64,000 nucleotides of DNA, taken from positions 452,143 to 516,142 of the forward strand of contig NZ_JHXO01000006.1 of assembly GCF_000621705.1 (NCBI RefSeq). The letters are read 5' to 3'. The position numbers and the translations under genes were made by a program. The notes beneath the pieces are model-generated. The model made no database searches and was not told the DNA's origin. It was given only the letters and a program-made list of their open reading frames with translations. Within the stretch, counting starts at the first letter, position 1, and the number at the start of each line of letters is the position of its first letter. Of this stretch, positions 45,521 to 55,330 are shown piece after piece. This DNA comes from Prolixibacter bellariivorans ATCC BAA-1284 (GTDB lineage Bacteria; Bacteroidota; Bacteroidia; Bacteroidales; Prolixibacteraceae).

Positions 45521-48151
45521 TTAATGTACCATGAACTCATCGGTAAACAGCCACGAATCTGTTCCCTTAAACAGATAACCTTCAGGAATGACCCCGAAAG
45601 GTTGAATAACAACTCGTATGTACCGGGCGTTGGTTTTGGGAATGTCGACTGTGAGCGGAATGAGATTAGAAGCGTTTCGTCTTTGCGCTGTGTCGTATTC
45701 CGTTGTTCCGGCAAGGTGAAAATGTAGGCTGTCCAACGATGTGTATACCTTCATTCCTTTGGGAACGAAAATGCCACTATTGGGGTCACAAAGGAAATTA
45801 GCGATCACCTGATGAATGGCTGTTGGTTTTTTCATATCGACAACAAAAGAGACCTCCGGATTGGTAAAGCCCAGCCATCTCCCGTCTTTGAAAGCCGTGG
45901 AGCCCGTTAGACCGTCGGTTAAAGAGGAATCGCCCCGGGCAGAGTACTGGTCACTGTACTTCGTTTCGAACCGGACCGTTTTACCCAACGCTTTGTTGAC
46001 CGGAATAAAGATCTTGCTCCGGGCCAGCTCTTTTCCGTTCTTGTATACCTCTGCAATAACCGTTGCTGCTTTCTTAATCGCAAACGGTTCTTTATACGCT
46101 TTTCTCGGACTTTGGGTTCTAGGGGAACCGACTATTTGGTATTTAATTTCTGTTGATTCGATGTTTGTTCCCACCGATACGGTGGCTTTTTGTTCTGACA
46201 GGTTCATGGAATAACTCAGAAATGGCTCCGGAGTCATTTGCATCAAATCAAACCACGCTGTTCCCCGGTTTATCAGCTCTAACTGAATTATCACATTCGA
46301 ACTTAAAGAATCAGCCGGTACAATGAATGAATACTTCTTCCATTGAGGAGTTAGTCGAAATGTATGGATAATGGTTTTACCGTCGCCATTTACTGAAAGG
46401 TGGAAGGCTGGCATTTTTTCCTGTTGTTTCGCCTTGCCCCAAATAGAAACGTGGTACGTATTTCCCTTTTTTATAGCGATGGGAAGAAACTGGACACATT
46501 TTCCGGAACTGTCGGTCGGTGTGACCAACCTGAGGCTAAACAGTCCATCGACACTTTGACGGGAATCGGCGAATACTGTTGCCCCCGGATCTGCTTTTTC
46601 TGGATCGCGGAACCTAAGGTGGTGGCCTTCCGCCAGTCCGGGACTTGCTACTTTTTCGAAACTGGGGTTGTATACCAGGTTATGTGAATCGATGGCCCGG
46701 TTGTCCTGTGTATTCGTTTTTCTGATTAAGTAAATGCGTGTTCCCAGCGCATCAATTATATCCCGGATAGTGTCATTATGAAGGCCAATTGTTCTGTTTT
46801 CGAACCATCCCTCAGCCTGGTGCGTCGGCGAGTATACACCACCGATGCTAAAAGCTGTTGGCTGGTTACTTTGATTGACTGTGACAATGAGTTTGTCTCC
46901 CCGATACGAAAAAGAGCGGGCAACAATTTCCGGGTTATCAGTTGATAGTTGCTGTGTTTTCTCATCGGAGAGGAGGAAGGGTGTCATTTGGTTTATTTCC
47001 GCTGCCATGTCCCGGCATTCCGACCAGGCCGACACTGACTGCGGATTCAGATTCTGTCCTGTGTGGATAAAGTATTGTATTCCTTTCGCTTCGTCTATAA
47101 TCCCAAGGTAAGTCATCACCCTGATTTCTTTGGCCGTGGGTTCTCTTGGCCACATTTCCTGCCCACCGAAAGCCTGCGGCACGAGCCAAACGGATTTCTC
47201 ATGGCGAAAATACTTTTGCATCTGCCGGACGTAATCACTAACGCCGCTTACCGATTGAGGAATGGGGTAAGGATCGGTCATGGCTATATCCATTGTTTTC
47301 CTGTATTTATTGGCTTTCGAAGGCATCATAAATACAACGGAAACGGGATGATACGGGTCGAGTTTGTGAATCAGCCGATAAGCCTTTTCCAGTACATCCG
47401 ACGGGCGCCCCTGTCCGGCCGGTTCGTCATTAATATACCAAGACAGCAATGCCGGATGATTTCGGAAGGTGAGTACCTCATTTTTTAACAGTTGAAGTTT
47501 TTCTGCTTCGGTTTTATTCAATCCCTTCGCACCATTATGCCCTAAACCTATAAGTGAGTTGACGCTGTATTGTACTTTTATGCCTAGTTGAGCGAAACGA
47601 GCCATATATGCTTTTCTTTCGGGCAAGCTACTGGGCAGATTGCTTTGATAAGGCCCTATCATATTGAATTCATTACCAACTTCTTCTTCCGGTAGTTTGC
47701 CAACTTTTCCACAATAAAAACCTACCGGGAAGAAAGGAAGACCGTCAACGACCAGTCCTCCGGTTACCCGGTCAATCTTTACCTCGTGCGGGGCTGGTTT
47801 CAGGCGAACAAGTTCTATTATGGTATCTTTTATAACAGTATTCCCCGACAAAACACGGACAGTTATATTGGTTGTATCGACAGGGAGTGATTTTAGAGGA
47901 ATGCGTACTGTAGAGGTACCGTTTACGGAGGGTGCTTTCCATATTCCTTTCTGTGCAACGGTGCATTCCATATGGAAATTACGGGAAGCAGCTTCATTGG
48001 GAAAAATGCCAATGACACTTGCATATTGCTCTTGTGTGTAGTAATTGTACTTACTAAATATTTTTATTTCGGATGATTGAGCTTGGGCCTGACATTGGAA
48101 TATTCCGGTCAGACATATCAATGGCAATAGAAATGCAAGTATCTGTTTCAT
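45521..48151 (-). CDS. Multidomain TIM-barrel (clan GH-A-like) protein with CBM, CHB_HEX_C and F5/8C domains
   Basis: 876 residues. Signal region LLPLICLTGIFQCQAQAQ. A beta-sandwich (about 28-120), then a TIM barrel (about 125-420): FFPVGFYCG, HPALLSWYINDEPAG with probable acid/base Glu243, DIAMTDPYPIP and WLVPQAFGGQEMWPREPTAK, where the usual nucleophile place is held by Gln326. The C-terminal modules look like a CBM4/9-type sandwich (about 480-640), a CHB_HEX_C segment (about 655-715) and a discoidin-like F5/8C domain (about 725-876, SLTDGLTGSTAFKDGRWLGF) of the kind usually found at the end of GH20 hexosaminidases. Substrate unknown. It follows susD and is the first enzyme of the operon. 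Confidence 0.72.
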   Translation of the reverse strand: MKQILAFLLPLICLTGIFQCQAQAQSSEIKIFSKYNYYTQEQYASVIGIFPNEAASRNFHMECTVAQKGIWKAPSVNGTSTVRIPLKSLPVDTTNITVRVLSGNTVIKDTIIELVRLKPAPHEVKIDRVTGGLVVDGLPFFPVGFYCGKVGKLPEEEVGNEFNMIGPYQSNLPSSLPERKAYMARFAQLGIKVQYSVNSLIGLGHNGAKGLNKTEAEKLQLLKNEVLTFRNHPALLSWYINDEPAGQGRPSDVLEKAYRLIHKLDPYHPVSVVFMMPSKANKYRKTMDIAMTDPYPIPQSVSGVSDYVRQMQKYFRHEKSVWLVPQAFGGQEMWPREPTAKEIRVMTYLGIIDEAKGIQYFIHTGQNLNPQSVSAWSECRDMAAEINQMTPFLLSDEKTQQLSTDNPEIVARSFSYRGDKLIVTVNQSNQPTAFSIGGVYSPTHQAEGWFENRTIGLHNDTIRDIIDALGTRIYLIRKTNTQDNRAIDSHNLVYNPSFEKVASPGLAEGHHLRFRDPEKADPGATVFADSRQSVDGLFSLRLVTPTDSSGKCVQFLPIAIKKGNTYHVSIWGKAKQQEKMPAFHLSVNGDGKTIIHTFRLTPQWKKYSFIVPADSLSSNVIIQLELINRGTAWFDLMQMTPEPFLSYSMNLSEQKATVSVGTNIESTEIKYQIVGSPRTQSPRKAYKEPFAIKKAATVIAEVYKNGKELARSKIFIPVNKALGKTVRFETKYSDQYSARGDSSLTDGLTGSTAFKDGRWLGFTNPEVSFVVDMKKPTAIHQVIANFLCDPNSGIFVPKGMKVYTSLDSLHFHLAGTTEYDTAQRRNASNLIPLTVDIPKTNARYIRVVIQPFGVIPEGYLFKGTDSWLFTDEFMVH

Positions 48152-48362
48152 TTCCGATTAGGTAATAGGTGAAAATTAAAAATAATATGCATTGCTATAT
48201 TTTCGGCCAAAGAGTCAAATTTCTTTTGACAGAGCCGAGGGATATGCAAAGAATAGAAACGAAAGGAGGAGTAGTTAATTAGTATTGGGAAATTCACCAT
48301 GAAGCTGTCGGGAAAGACTGCCTCATGATGAATTGTTGGTTTACAATAGAGAAACAATTATA

Positions 48363-49943
48363 TTATTGTTTTACATCCCACCAAACACGGGAGGTCATCT
48401 TATCTCCTTTATCTAAACGGGAAACTGCATCGGTGTAATTCGCTGCATTAACTGTCGATTCAGATACGGGGTAAGTGAAGCGACGAGGAATTGTTCCTCC
48501 GGTAACATTTCCTACATAGTTTACGGTTTTCAATACCGGGTAACCAGATCTTCTCCAGTTCGCAAATGTTTCATACTCGTCGGAGAATGTATTGATGTAG
48601 TACTGAGTATTAATTTGTTCGAGTGCGGTAGAAGCGCTATAAGGATTGGCGGCCAGGTAATTCGCAATTTGGGTATCGCTGGGAGCCAGGCCGGCGCCAA
48701 ATTGATCGAATTGTTTCATGGCGGCAGTTACACCTGTATTGTAATATTCCTCAGCACTTCCTGAAATCCAGCCACGGTATGCTGCCTCGGCCAACAAGAG
48801 TTCGTTTTCTGCATAAGTCACAAGGAATGTTGGTGCATCAATGCGCGCATAGGTATAGCGGTTAACAACCGAGTATGCATTTTTATTACCAGGATAATTG
48901 GGTGCATTTGGCAAGTAAGTAGAACTAGACGAACCGGTTGTTTCATCATATCCATTAGGCATACCTAATTGGTGAGAAGCTATTGTGTCACCCATTTGCC
49001 AGTCGCCACTACCGATTTTTTTACTGGGGTCGGCAACAACAGTACAAATCAAGTGTAAGCGGGGATCACTGGTATTCTTCAATAAGTCAACAAATGATTC
49101 GCTCATCCGATAAGCATTCGGATCTTCATGGCAATAAATTTTACCAAAAGGTTCGCATGAGTTGTTTGATGTCGTAGCACCTGGGTGTTCTATTTTTGCG
49201 TTGTCGTCGTTACTGGCAAACAATCCACCGGTTACAGCTGTATTCACCCATGTTTTTGCAGTTGTTGCATCTACTTTTGACAGACGCATGGCCACGCGTA
49301 ACATCAGAGAATAGGCGAACTTCTGCCATTTGGCGCAATCGCCGCCATAAATGATGTCTGCATTACCAATACTTGATGTAGCACCGTTTAGGTTTGTAGC
49401 CGCCTCATTTAATTCATTCAGCATATCCGCATAGATGTCTTTCTGTGTATCGTATGCAGGATATCCATTCGCTTTATAATATCCATTCCCTGCATCAAAG
49501 TAAGGACAATCGCCATACATATCAGTCATTCGCTGGAACATAAGAACTCTCATAATTCTCGCCATTTGATACTCGGCAAAATACTTGTTGTTGTCTTTCC
49601 AGTTCTCGAGTAAGTCAATCACGTTACGAATTCCGTTAGGATATATTCTGTCCCAATATGCTGAGTTGTAACCTGCAGAATAAGTGTATTTGTCTCCTTG
49701 CCAGTAACTCTCGGTAGAAGCAGTATGTTGAAGCATAGTACTGCAATAAATCATTCCGTTTCTCCATGCTTCGTATTCTGTACCATAGCAGTACATCTCT
49801 ACATTGCTAAATTCCAACGTGTAATCCATCACATTTTGTGTGATTGCTTCAGGATTAACATTCATGTTCCCAAAATCACTACAACTTGAGAGTGATAAGA
49901 CCAAAATCAATGCAGATATATAGTATGAAATCTTATTTTTCAT
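48363..49943 (-). CDS. SusD/RagB family nutrient-binding outer membrane lipoprotein
   Basis: 526 residues. Lipoprotein signal ending LVLSLSSCSDFG (lipobox SSC). The alpha-helical TPR body is typical (YAEYQMARIMRVLMFQRMTD, AYDTQKDIYADMLNELNEAA), with family marks DMYGDCPYF, WQKFAYSLMLRVAMRLSKV and the C-terminal NTFSDEYETFANWRRSGYP. It acts as a surface lid on the SusC barrel, capturing glycan fragments. It belongs to the SusD-like group of about 500-530 residues (SusD-like_2). It starts 12 bases after the susC stop, so cotranscription is certain. Confidence 0.95.
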   Translation of the reverse strand: MKNKISYYISALILVLSLSSCSDFGNMNVNPEAITQNVMDYTLEFSNVEMYCYGTEYEAWRNGMIYCSTMLQHTASTESYWQGDKYTYSAGYNSAYWDRIYPNGIRNVIDLLENWKDNNKYFAEYQMARIMRVLMFQRMTDMYGDCPYFDAGNGYYKANGYPAYDTQKDIYADMLNELNEAATNLNGATSSIGNADIIYGGDCAKWQKFAYSLMLRVAMRLSKVDATTAKTWVNTAVTGGLFASNDDNAKIEHPGATTSNNSCEPFGKIYCHEDPNAYRMSESFVDLLKNTSDPRLHLICTVVADPSKKIGSGDWQMGDTIASHQLGMPNGYDETTGSSSSTYLPNAPNYPGNKNAYSVVNRYTYARIDAPTFLVTYAENELLLAEAAYRGWISGSAEEYYNTGVTAAMKQFDQFGAGLAPSDTQIANYLAANPYSASTALEQINTQYYINTFSDEYETFANWRRSGYPVLKTVNYVGNVTGGTIPRRFTYPVSESTVNAANYTDAVSRLDKGDKMTSRVWWDVKQ

Positions 49944-49954
49944 AGTTTTTCTTT

Positions 49955-52900
49955 TTAGAACTTGATATTCAAATTAAATCCAATGTTTCTTGTTGCTGGA
50001 TATCCGTTTAATTCTAAGCCCTGTCCGTTTGTATTATTATAGGCAGATTCCGGATCGATGTTAGGTGTGTGCTTAAGAATTGTCCACAGATTACGTCCCA
50101 CCAAAGAAAGTTTCAAATCCTGTATAAAAGGAAGTTTATTGGCGAGAAGACTCTTTGGGAAATTATAACCAAGTGAAAGTTCTCTAAGCTTAACAAAACT
50201 GGCGTCGTAAACAAATTCCTCGGTAATGTTATTGGAAGCAATCCATTGCCAGTAAGTCTGGGCATCGATTCCTGATTTGCTGAAGGCATTGCCATTTTCG
50301 TCTACTCCTGAAACTGAAATGCCATTTTCCCTACCTTCCAGTGTTGCCTTTTGTAATCCTGCTCTGTATAAACTATAGTTGGTTCCGGAGAACAATTTAG
50401 CGCCGAACTTAAAGTCGACCAGGAATGACAGAATAAAATTCTTATAAGAAAAGTTGTTGTGGAAACCACCGGTCCACTTATAAACACCATTACCTAAGCG
50501 TTCAACGTCATCCGATCTTTCAGGTAGTCCATCTGAAGTGTAAACTCTGTTTCCATTGTTATCCGTTTTATATTTATAACCAACAATTTGTCCGTACGGT
50601 TCGTTAACGATGTTTTGGATGGAAGCATTTCCACTACGGGAATTGGCTCCGTCAATTGTTAGCGAATTGACTCCGTCTCCCAGGTAGAGTACTTTGCTTT
50701 TGTTGTATGAAATGTTGAATGAAGTATTCCATTTAAAGTTTTCGGTTGCTACGGGAACTCCAAACACCATTAATTCCATGCCCCGGTTACGGATTTTTCC
50801 TATGTTTCGGTAAGCAGAATTAAATCCGGATGTTTCACTGGTAGAAACCTGAACAATATCATCTGTTGTTTTTTTCTCGTAAACATCAAAATCGAAACCG
50901 ACCCGGTTGTTCAGGAAGGCAGCATTTGCTCCAATTTCTTTTTCACTAATTTTTACTGGCTTCAAAAGTGCGTTCGGGACGGAGGAATTACTGATATATC
51001 CCATCGATTGCCCCTGTACGTTGAAGTCGTTCAACGTATAAGTCAGCATTGTTTGGTAGGGAGATGTACCGTTGGATGCAGAAGCGACTGAAGCTCTTAA
51101 TTTTGCTGTTGTAACCCATTCAGGTAATTTGAAACAGTCACTCAGCATCCAGCTCACGTTAACTGAGGGATAGAAATAACTGTTGTTATCCGGGTCGAGT
51201 GTAGAGAACCAGTCATTACGTCCTGTAAAGTTGACGAATAACCAGTCTTTATAGCCAAAATTGGCTGTTCCGTATATCGAATTAACCTCGTATTCTGAAT
51301 ATTCTTTCGAGAAGGTTCGGGTAGACGAATTAACGTTGGAAGTGGAATAGAGACCGCTGATAATGAATGGACGGATACCACCATTTGTTCCATACTGTTT
51401 GACAATATCGTGCTGCTTGTTGCCTCCGAATGTAGCGTCGATCGAAAATTCATCCATTTTTTTGTTAAAACCTAACATGTAATTCATGTTGACTTCAGAA
51501 TAGTTCTTTTCGAATTCCTGGATATAACCGTTGGGATCCGCAGCGGCTCCGTCTGGTTGTACCATTTTGAAATCGGTAATGTAACCATCGCGGGAAATTT
51601 GTCCCTGGGCGTACATCCAGTCAACAATCTGATATCGAAGAGAAATAGCTCCTGTTGTCCGGTTTTTCTTTGACTTATTTGATTTCCGGTACTGTAACCA
51701 ATAGGGGTTGTTGAAATATACATTGTTTCCCGGTTGGAACTCAGCACCATCAGTGTCGGCTCCGTTGTCAGCTTTTAGCCATCTTACATCATAACCATTG
51801 GCTAAATACAGCAAGGTCGCATTTGTGTTGCCGTTACCGTCTGATAGGTTTGTTCTTCCGTTAACTTGCTCGAAAACATAATTGGCATTTACTGTCAATG
51901 TCAGTTTTTTTGTGATATTATAAATGGTATTCATATTAATACCTTGCTGTTGAAGCTCGGAATTAGGAAGATTACCTTTTGAATAAGTATCAGATACGCC
52001 AAACCGGTAAGAAACTTTGTCAGTTTTACCACTAATTGCTAAAGAAGAGTTTTCGTTAATTCCCGTGTTATAGAAATGTTTCCAGTTATCGACGTATTGA
52101 TACGGAACAGTTTCTCCCAGTCGGTTTACGAAATCGCTTCCATCTAGTTTGTCACCCCAGCTTGAACTATAAGTCTGATAAGCAGAAGTTTGATCCGCAG
52201 GTCTAATACCTTGCGTTCCTTGTCCGTAAGTTTTTTGGAAATCACGATAGTCATAAATAGTACTGAAAGTAAGGTTATTGTTAAATTCAACACCGACTCC
52301 ATTCTGGTGTTTCCTTCCGGATTTGGTTGTAATAAGTATTGCTCCATTACCACCGCGATAACCGTATAATGCTGCGGCTGCGGCTCCTTTCAGTACCTGG
52401 ATGCTTGCAATGTCGTCTGGATTGATATTTGACAATCCATCCCCCATATCCATACCACCCCACTTTCCGGCACTACCTTGGTTGGTATTGTCAAAGGGTA
52501 CTCCATCAATTACATACAAAGGCTGGTTGTTTCCGGTGAGGGAAGCATTTCCCCGAATGATAACCCGGCTACTTCCTCCGATACCTGTTGCATTACCAGT
52601 TACACTTACTCCTGCGACTCTTCCTTCCAGTGCATTTCCGAGGTTAGTCGTTCTGGATTCAACTAAATTATCACCTTTTACCTGGGCAGTTGAATATCCC
52701 AGTGAACGGGCTTGCCGTTTAATTCCCAGAGCCGTAACAACAACCTCTCCAACCCCAATGGAACTCTCGCTCATCGTTACGTTGAGAGTTTCTTTTCCGT
52801 TTACCGGAATATCCTGAGACTCCATACCAATAAATGAGAAAACCAGGGTTGCATCACTAGGTACATTTGTGATGCTATACTTTCCATCTATATCGGTAAC

Positions 52901-53389
52901 GACACCGATAGAAGTGCCTTTGATTGAAATGGTAGCCCCGGGAAGCGGTTCTCCTTTTTCGTTCTTTACATATCCCGAAACAGTAAGATCCTTTTGTTGG
53001 GCAGCTGCTTCAGCTGAAGATTCACGATAGTCGTATAACAAGATATGGCGATCTTCAATGTGGTATTTAATATTCGTCCCGGAAAAAATTGATTCAAGAA
53101 CTTCCTGAATGGTTTGGTTCTGAAAATTGGCATTAACGGTCCGGTCCACGTCAACGTATTCTTTGCTGTATGCAAAGTGGAACTCACTTTGTTTCTCAAT
53201 TGCGTGAAGAACATCCTTTACTCTTGCATCCTTCATGTCGAGATTCAATTGAGTAGACTGGCTGTAGAGACTGGCTGAAACATGCATTAGCCCTACGAAC
53301 ATGAAAAGAAATGTTAGGCGCATAATACGAGAGATTTTTTTGTTCAGCAGGGGAAATAGTATCCCTCTGAATTTTAGTGTTTTTTTCAT
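49955..53389 (-). CDS. SusC/RagA-type TonB-dependent outer membrane transporter
   Basis: 1144 residues. The signal segment is followed by an STN domain (about 50-115, QLNLDMKDARVKDVLHAIE) that in this protein class links to FecR. A carboxypeptidase-like regulatory domain follows (about 135-215, GYVKNEKGEPLPGATISIKG), then the plug (VVVTALGIKRQARSLGYSTA, GRVAGVSV, LKGAAAAALYGYRGGNGAIL) and a 22-strand barrel ending GYPATRNIGFNLNIKF. The STN domain together with the upstream sigma/FecR genes shows transenvelope signalling. It imports oligosaccharides with the SusD partner. Confidence 0.97.
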   Translation of the reverse strand: MKKTLKFRGILFPLLNKKISRIMRLTFLFMFVGLMHVSASLYSQSTQLNLDMKDARVKDVLHAIEKQSEFHFAYSKEYVDVDRTVNANFQNQTIQEVLESIFSGTNIKYHIEDRHILLYDYRESSAEAAAQQKDLTVSGYVKNEKGEPLPGATISIKGTSIGVVTDIDGKYSITNVPSDATLVFSFIGMESQDIPVNGKETLNVTMSESSIGVGEVVVTALGIKRQARSLGYSTAQVKGDNLVESRTTNLGNALEGRVAGVSVTGNATGIGGSSRVIIRGNASLTGNNQPLYVIDGVPFDNTNQGSAGKWGGMDMGDGLSNINPDDIASIQVLKGAAAAALYGYRGGNGAILITTKSGRKHQNGVGVEFNNNLTFSTIYDYRDFQKTYGQGTQGIRPADQTSAYQTYSSSWGDKLDGSDFVNRLGETVPYQYVDNWKHFYNTGINENSSLAISGKTDKVSYRFGVSDTYSKGNLPNSELQQQGINMNTIYNITKKLTLTVNANYVFEQVNGRTNLSDGNGNTNATLLYLANGYDVRWLKADNGADTDGAEFQPGNNVYFNNPYWLQYRKSNKSKKNRTTGAISLRYQIVDWMYAQGQISRDGYITDFKMVQPDGAAADPNGYIQEFEKNYSEVNMNYMLGFNKKMDEFSIDATFGGNKQHDIVKQYGTNGGIRPFIISGLYSTSNVNSSTRTFSKEYSEYEVNSIYGTANFGYKDWLFVNFTGRNDWFSTLDPDNNSYFYPSVNVSWMLSDCFKLPEWVTTAKLRASVASASNGTSPYQTMLTYTLNDFNVQGQSMGYISNSSVPNALLKPVKISEKEIGANAAFLNNRVGFDFDVYEKKTTDDIVQVSTSETSGFNSAYRNIGKIRNRGMELMVFGVPVATENFKWNTSFNISYNKSKVLYLGDGVNSLTIDGANSRSGNASIQNIVNEPYGQIVGYKYKTDNNGNRVYTSDGLPERSDDVERLGNGVYKWTGGFHNNFSYKNFILSFLVDFKFGAKLFSGTNYSLYRAGLQKATLEGRENGISVSGVDENGNAFSKSGIDAQTYWQWIASNNITEEFVYDASFVKLRELSLGYNFPKSLLANKLPFIQDLKLSLVGRNLWTILKHTPNIDPESAYNNTNGQGLELNGYPATRNIGFNLNIKF

Positions 53390-53414
53390 AGTTTTGTTTT
53401 ATAGTTTACTAATG

Positions 53415-53480
53415 ATACTCATCAGTCTATCAGTTTGATGAGTATTTGAATGTCCGGAGAGCGCTGCCAACGCTTTCCGG
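53415..53480 (-). promoter_or_regulatory. Two hairpins in the fecR-susC spacer
   Basis: A 10-bp stem (CCGGAGAGCG 53454-53463 with CGCTTTCCGG 53471-53480, one G-U) lies directly after the fecR stop. A perfect 10-bp stem (ATACTCATCA 53415-53424 with TGATGAGTAT 53436-53445) lies 26 bases before the susC start. Neither has a U run on the coding strand. They may uncouple susC mRNA level from fecR by processing, or bind a regulator. Confidence 0.5.
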
Positions 53481-53489
53481 TTTTTCTTT

Positions 53490-54491
53490 TTACTCCATTT
53501 TTTTTTCCTTGCTTTTGTTATATTTTAGTTCGATAATGTCTCCTTTCTGCACTGCATCAATGGGAGTAATTGTCTCCATCAGGTGCAAAACCTCGGATAG
53601 CGGTTCATTTTTGATGGTGAATGTGTAGTGAAGCGCCTTGAGAGCCTCATCAATTTTAAATTTCTGGTTGTACCTTTTTGTTAGTTTAACGACTACTTCA
53701 TTTAATGGAAGATCATATATCTGAATTAAACCGTCTTTCCACGAGGAGTAAAGGTTAATGTTCGCTTTCTTGATATTTAGTTCATTGGTTTGCTTATTGT
53801 ATATCGCAACATGATCAGGGCTTAAGTTATAATTAAAATCCTTTGTGTCAGGAGAGAATAGCTCAACTTTGCCTCTTTCCAGTGCGACACTGAAAATATT
53901 GTCGTCGGGATAAGCTGCTACATTGAATCGGGTTCCGAGTACTTTTACGTGGACTTTCGAACCGGAAACGACAAGGGGTAGATTTTTGTTTTTGGCAACA
54001 CTAAAGAATGCTTCTCCTACTAGTTTTATATCTCTGTTGGTTGATGCGAAATTGCTGTTATACTGTATGTAGGAATCGGAATTGATCCAAATTTCGGTAC
54101 TGTCAGCCAAAACAACATTGGCAATTTGCCCGGGGGCAGCTTTAACGGTTGTGGTTGTTGGTGAAGGTTGTTGGTTGTAATGATAAAAGAAGAGTCCACT
54201 GGCAGCTAAAGTAAATATGACCAAAATACTGGCGGCATAAGAAAGATAACGAACACGTTTTTGGGTGTGATTTAAATGGTATTGAGTTTGAACGAGAATT
54301 TTGCTTTGAATTTCGTTCCAGTTTCTTTGAGAATCTATGGGCATCCTTTCGTTAGCGGTTCTGTCTTCCCATTCTGTCTTCTCCGCTCTGAATTCCTCCT
54401 TATTGCCTTCTTTGCGGAGCCAGTCGAGCAGCTTACGCATTTCTTCGTTATTGCTTATGCCGGAAAGGTATTTGTTAATGATTGATTTCAT
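53490..54491 (-). CDS. FecR family anti-sigma factor
   Basis: 333 residues. N-terminal cytoplasmic part (INKYLSGISNNEEMRKLLDW), one membrane helix (LSYAASILVIFTLAASGLFF, about 83-103), then the periplasmic FecR domain (VVLADSTEIWINSDSYIQYN, FFSVAKNKNLPLVVSGSKV, VKVLGTRFNVAAYP) and a C-terminal STN-like DUF4974 domain (LNEVVVKLTKRYNQKFKIDE). It holds the ECF sigma factor at the membrane and releases it when the SusC STN domain signals glycan binding. 76 bases downstream of the sigma gene. Confidence 0.95.
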   Translation of the reverse strand: MKSIINKYLSGISNNEEMRKLLDWLRKEGNKEEFRAEKTEWEDRTANERMPIDSQRNWNEIQSKILVQTQYHLNHTQKRVRYLSYAASILVIFTLAASGLFFYHYNQQPSPTTTTVKAAPGQIANVVLADSTEIWINSDSYIQYNSNFASTNRDIKLVGEAFFSVAKNKNLPLVVSGSKVHVKVLGTRFNVAAYPDDNIFSVALERGKVELFSPDTKDFNYNLSPDHVAIYNKQTNELNIKKANINLYSSWKDGLIQIYDLPLNEVVVKLTKRYNQKFKIDEALKALHYTFTIKNEPLSEVLHLMETITPIDAVQKGDIIELKYNKSKEKKME

Positions 54492-54567
54492 CCTGATGCA
54501 ATGTTCTTACATTAGGAGTACACAGAAATTAAGAATACCCTACCTTATTATTTAGATTTTTTTAATA

Positions 54568-55161
54568 TTACTTAAGGAATAGGGCCAAAAGCGCACCGTA
54601 TAAGGGAAATTTAGTTGTTAGTTCTTTTTGAATTTGTTCTTTTGCCTGGTGCAGATGTTTTTCGACTGTTTTAATAGAAATCCCTAATTGTTCTGCTATT
54701 TCTCTGTTTTTTAATCCTTCAATTTTTGACTTAACAAAAACCAGTTTTCTTTTTTCCGGCAGTTTTTCTATTTCCTCGCTGAGTGCATCCAGTAATTCTT
54801 CTTCGATAGTTTTATTTTCAGAGTTGGTGAAGTCAATCTCGAACAATTGCTGCAGTTCGTTAATTTTTACCAAATTAATGTCTTCCTTCAATACGAGAAA
54901 ATGGTTATCTCTAATAAAATTCAGGCAACGGTGTTTCAGCATCACAAAGAGGAAACTTTCTGTTGATTGCGATGGAGCAATGGTATTTCTTTTTCGCCAG
55001 AGGTGGACAAAACACTCTTGTACTAAATCTTCAGCCTGAGCATCATTTGTGATAAAAAGCCTGCAATAACTGATAAGGCGTGGGTATGTAAGTTTAAAAA
55101 TTGATTCAAAGGCTTCTGGATCACCTTGGCTGAGTCTTCTATTTAGCTCAATTTTGTTCAC
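54568..55161 (-). CDS. ECF sigma factor, Bacteroidota expansion family
   Basis: 197 residues. Region 2 (DPEAFESIFKLTYPRLISYC, DAQAEDLVQECFVHLWRKR) binds the -10 element and core polymerase. Region 4 (LPEKRKLVFVKSKIEGLKNR, EIAEQLGISIKTVEKHLHQA) is a helix-turn-helix. It transcribes the susCD operon when released by FecR. No hybrid two-component regulator or SusR is near, so the locus is run by this sigma/FecR switch only. Confidence 0.96.
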   Translation of the reverse strand: MNKIELNRRLSQGDPEAFESIFKLTYPRLISYCRLFITNDAQAEDLVQECFVHLWRKRNTIAPSQSTESFLFVMLKHRCLNFIRDNHFLVLKEDINLVKINELQQLFEIDFTNSENKTIEEELLDALSEEIEKLPEKRKLVFVKSKIEGLKNREIAEQLGISIKTVEKHLHQAKEQIQKELTTKFPLYGALLALFLK

Positions 55162-55330
55162 AATGAAACAAAATAAGTAAAGATTTGTGAGATTTTGTTC
55201 ATAATTTGTTATGGAATTGTAACATAGGAATAGATATAGGGAGATCGGCGGTTGTTAACTTTTTAAAGTTCACAGCACGTTTTAGGTTTTCGTAACTTCA
55301 AATCAGCAAACCAATTAAATCAATTAACCT

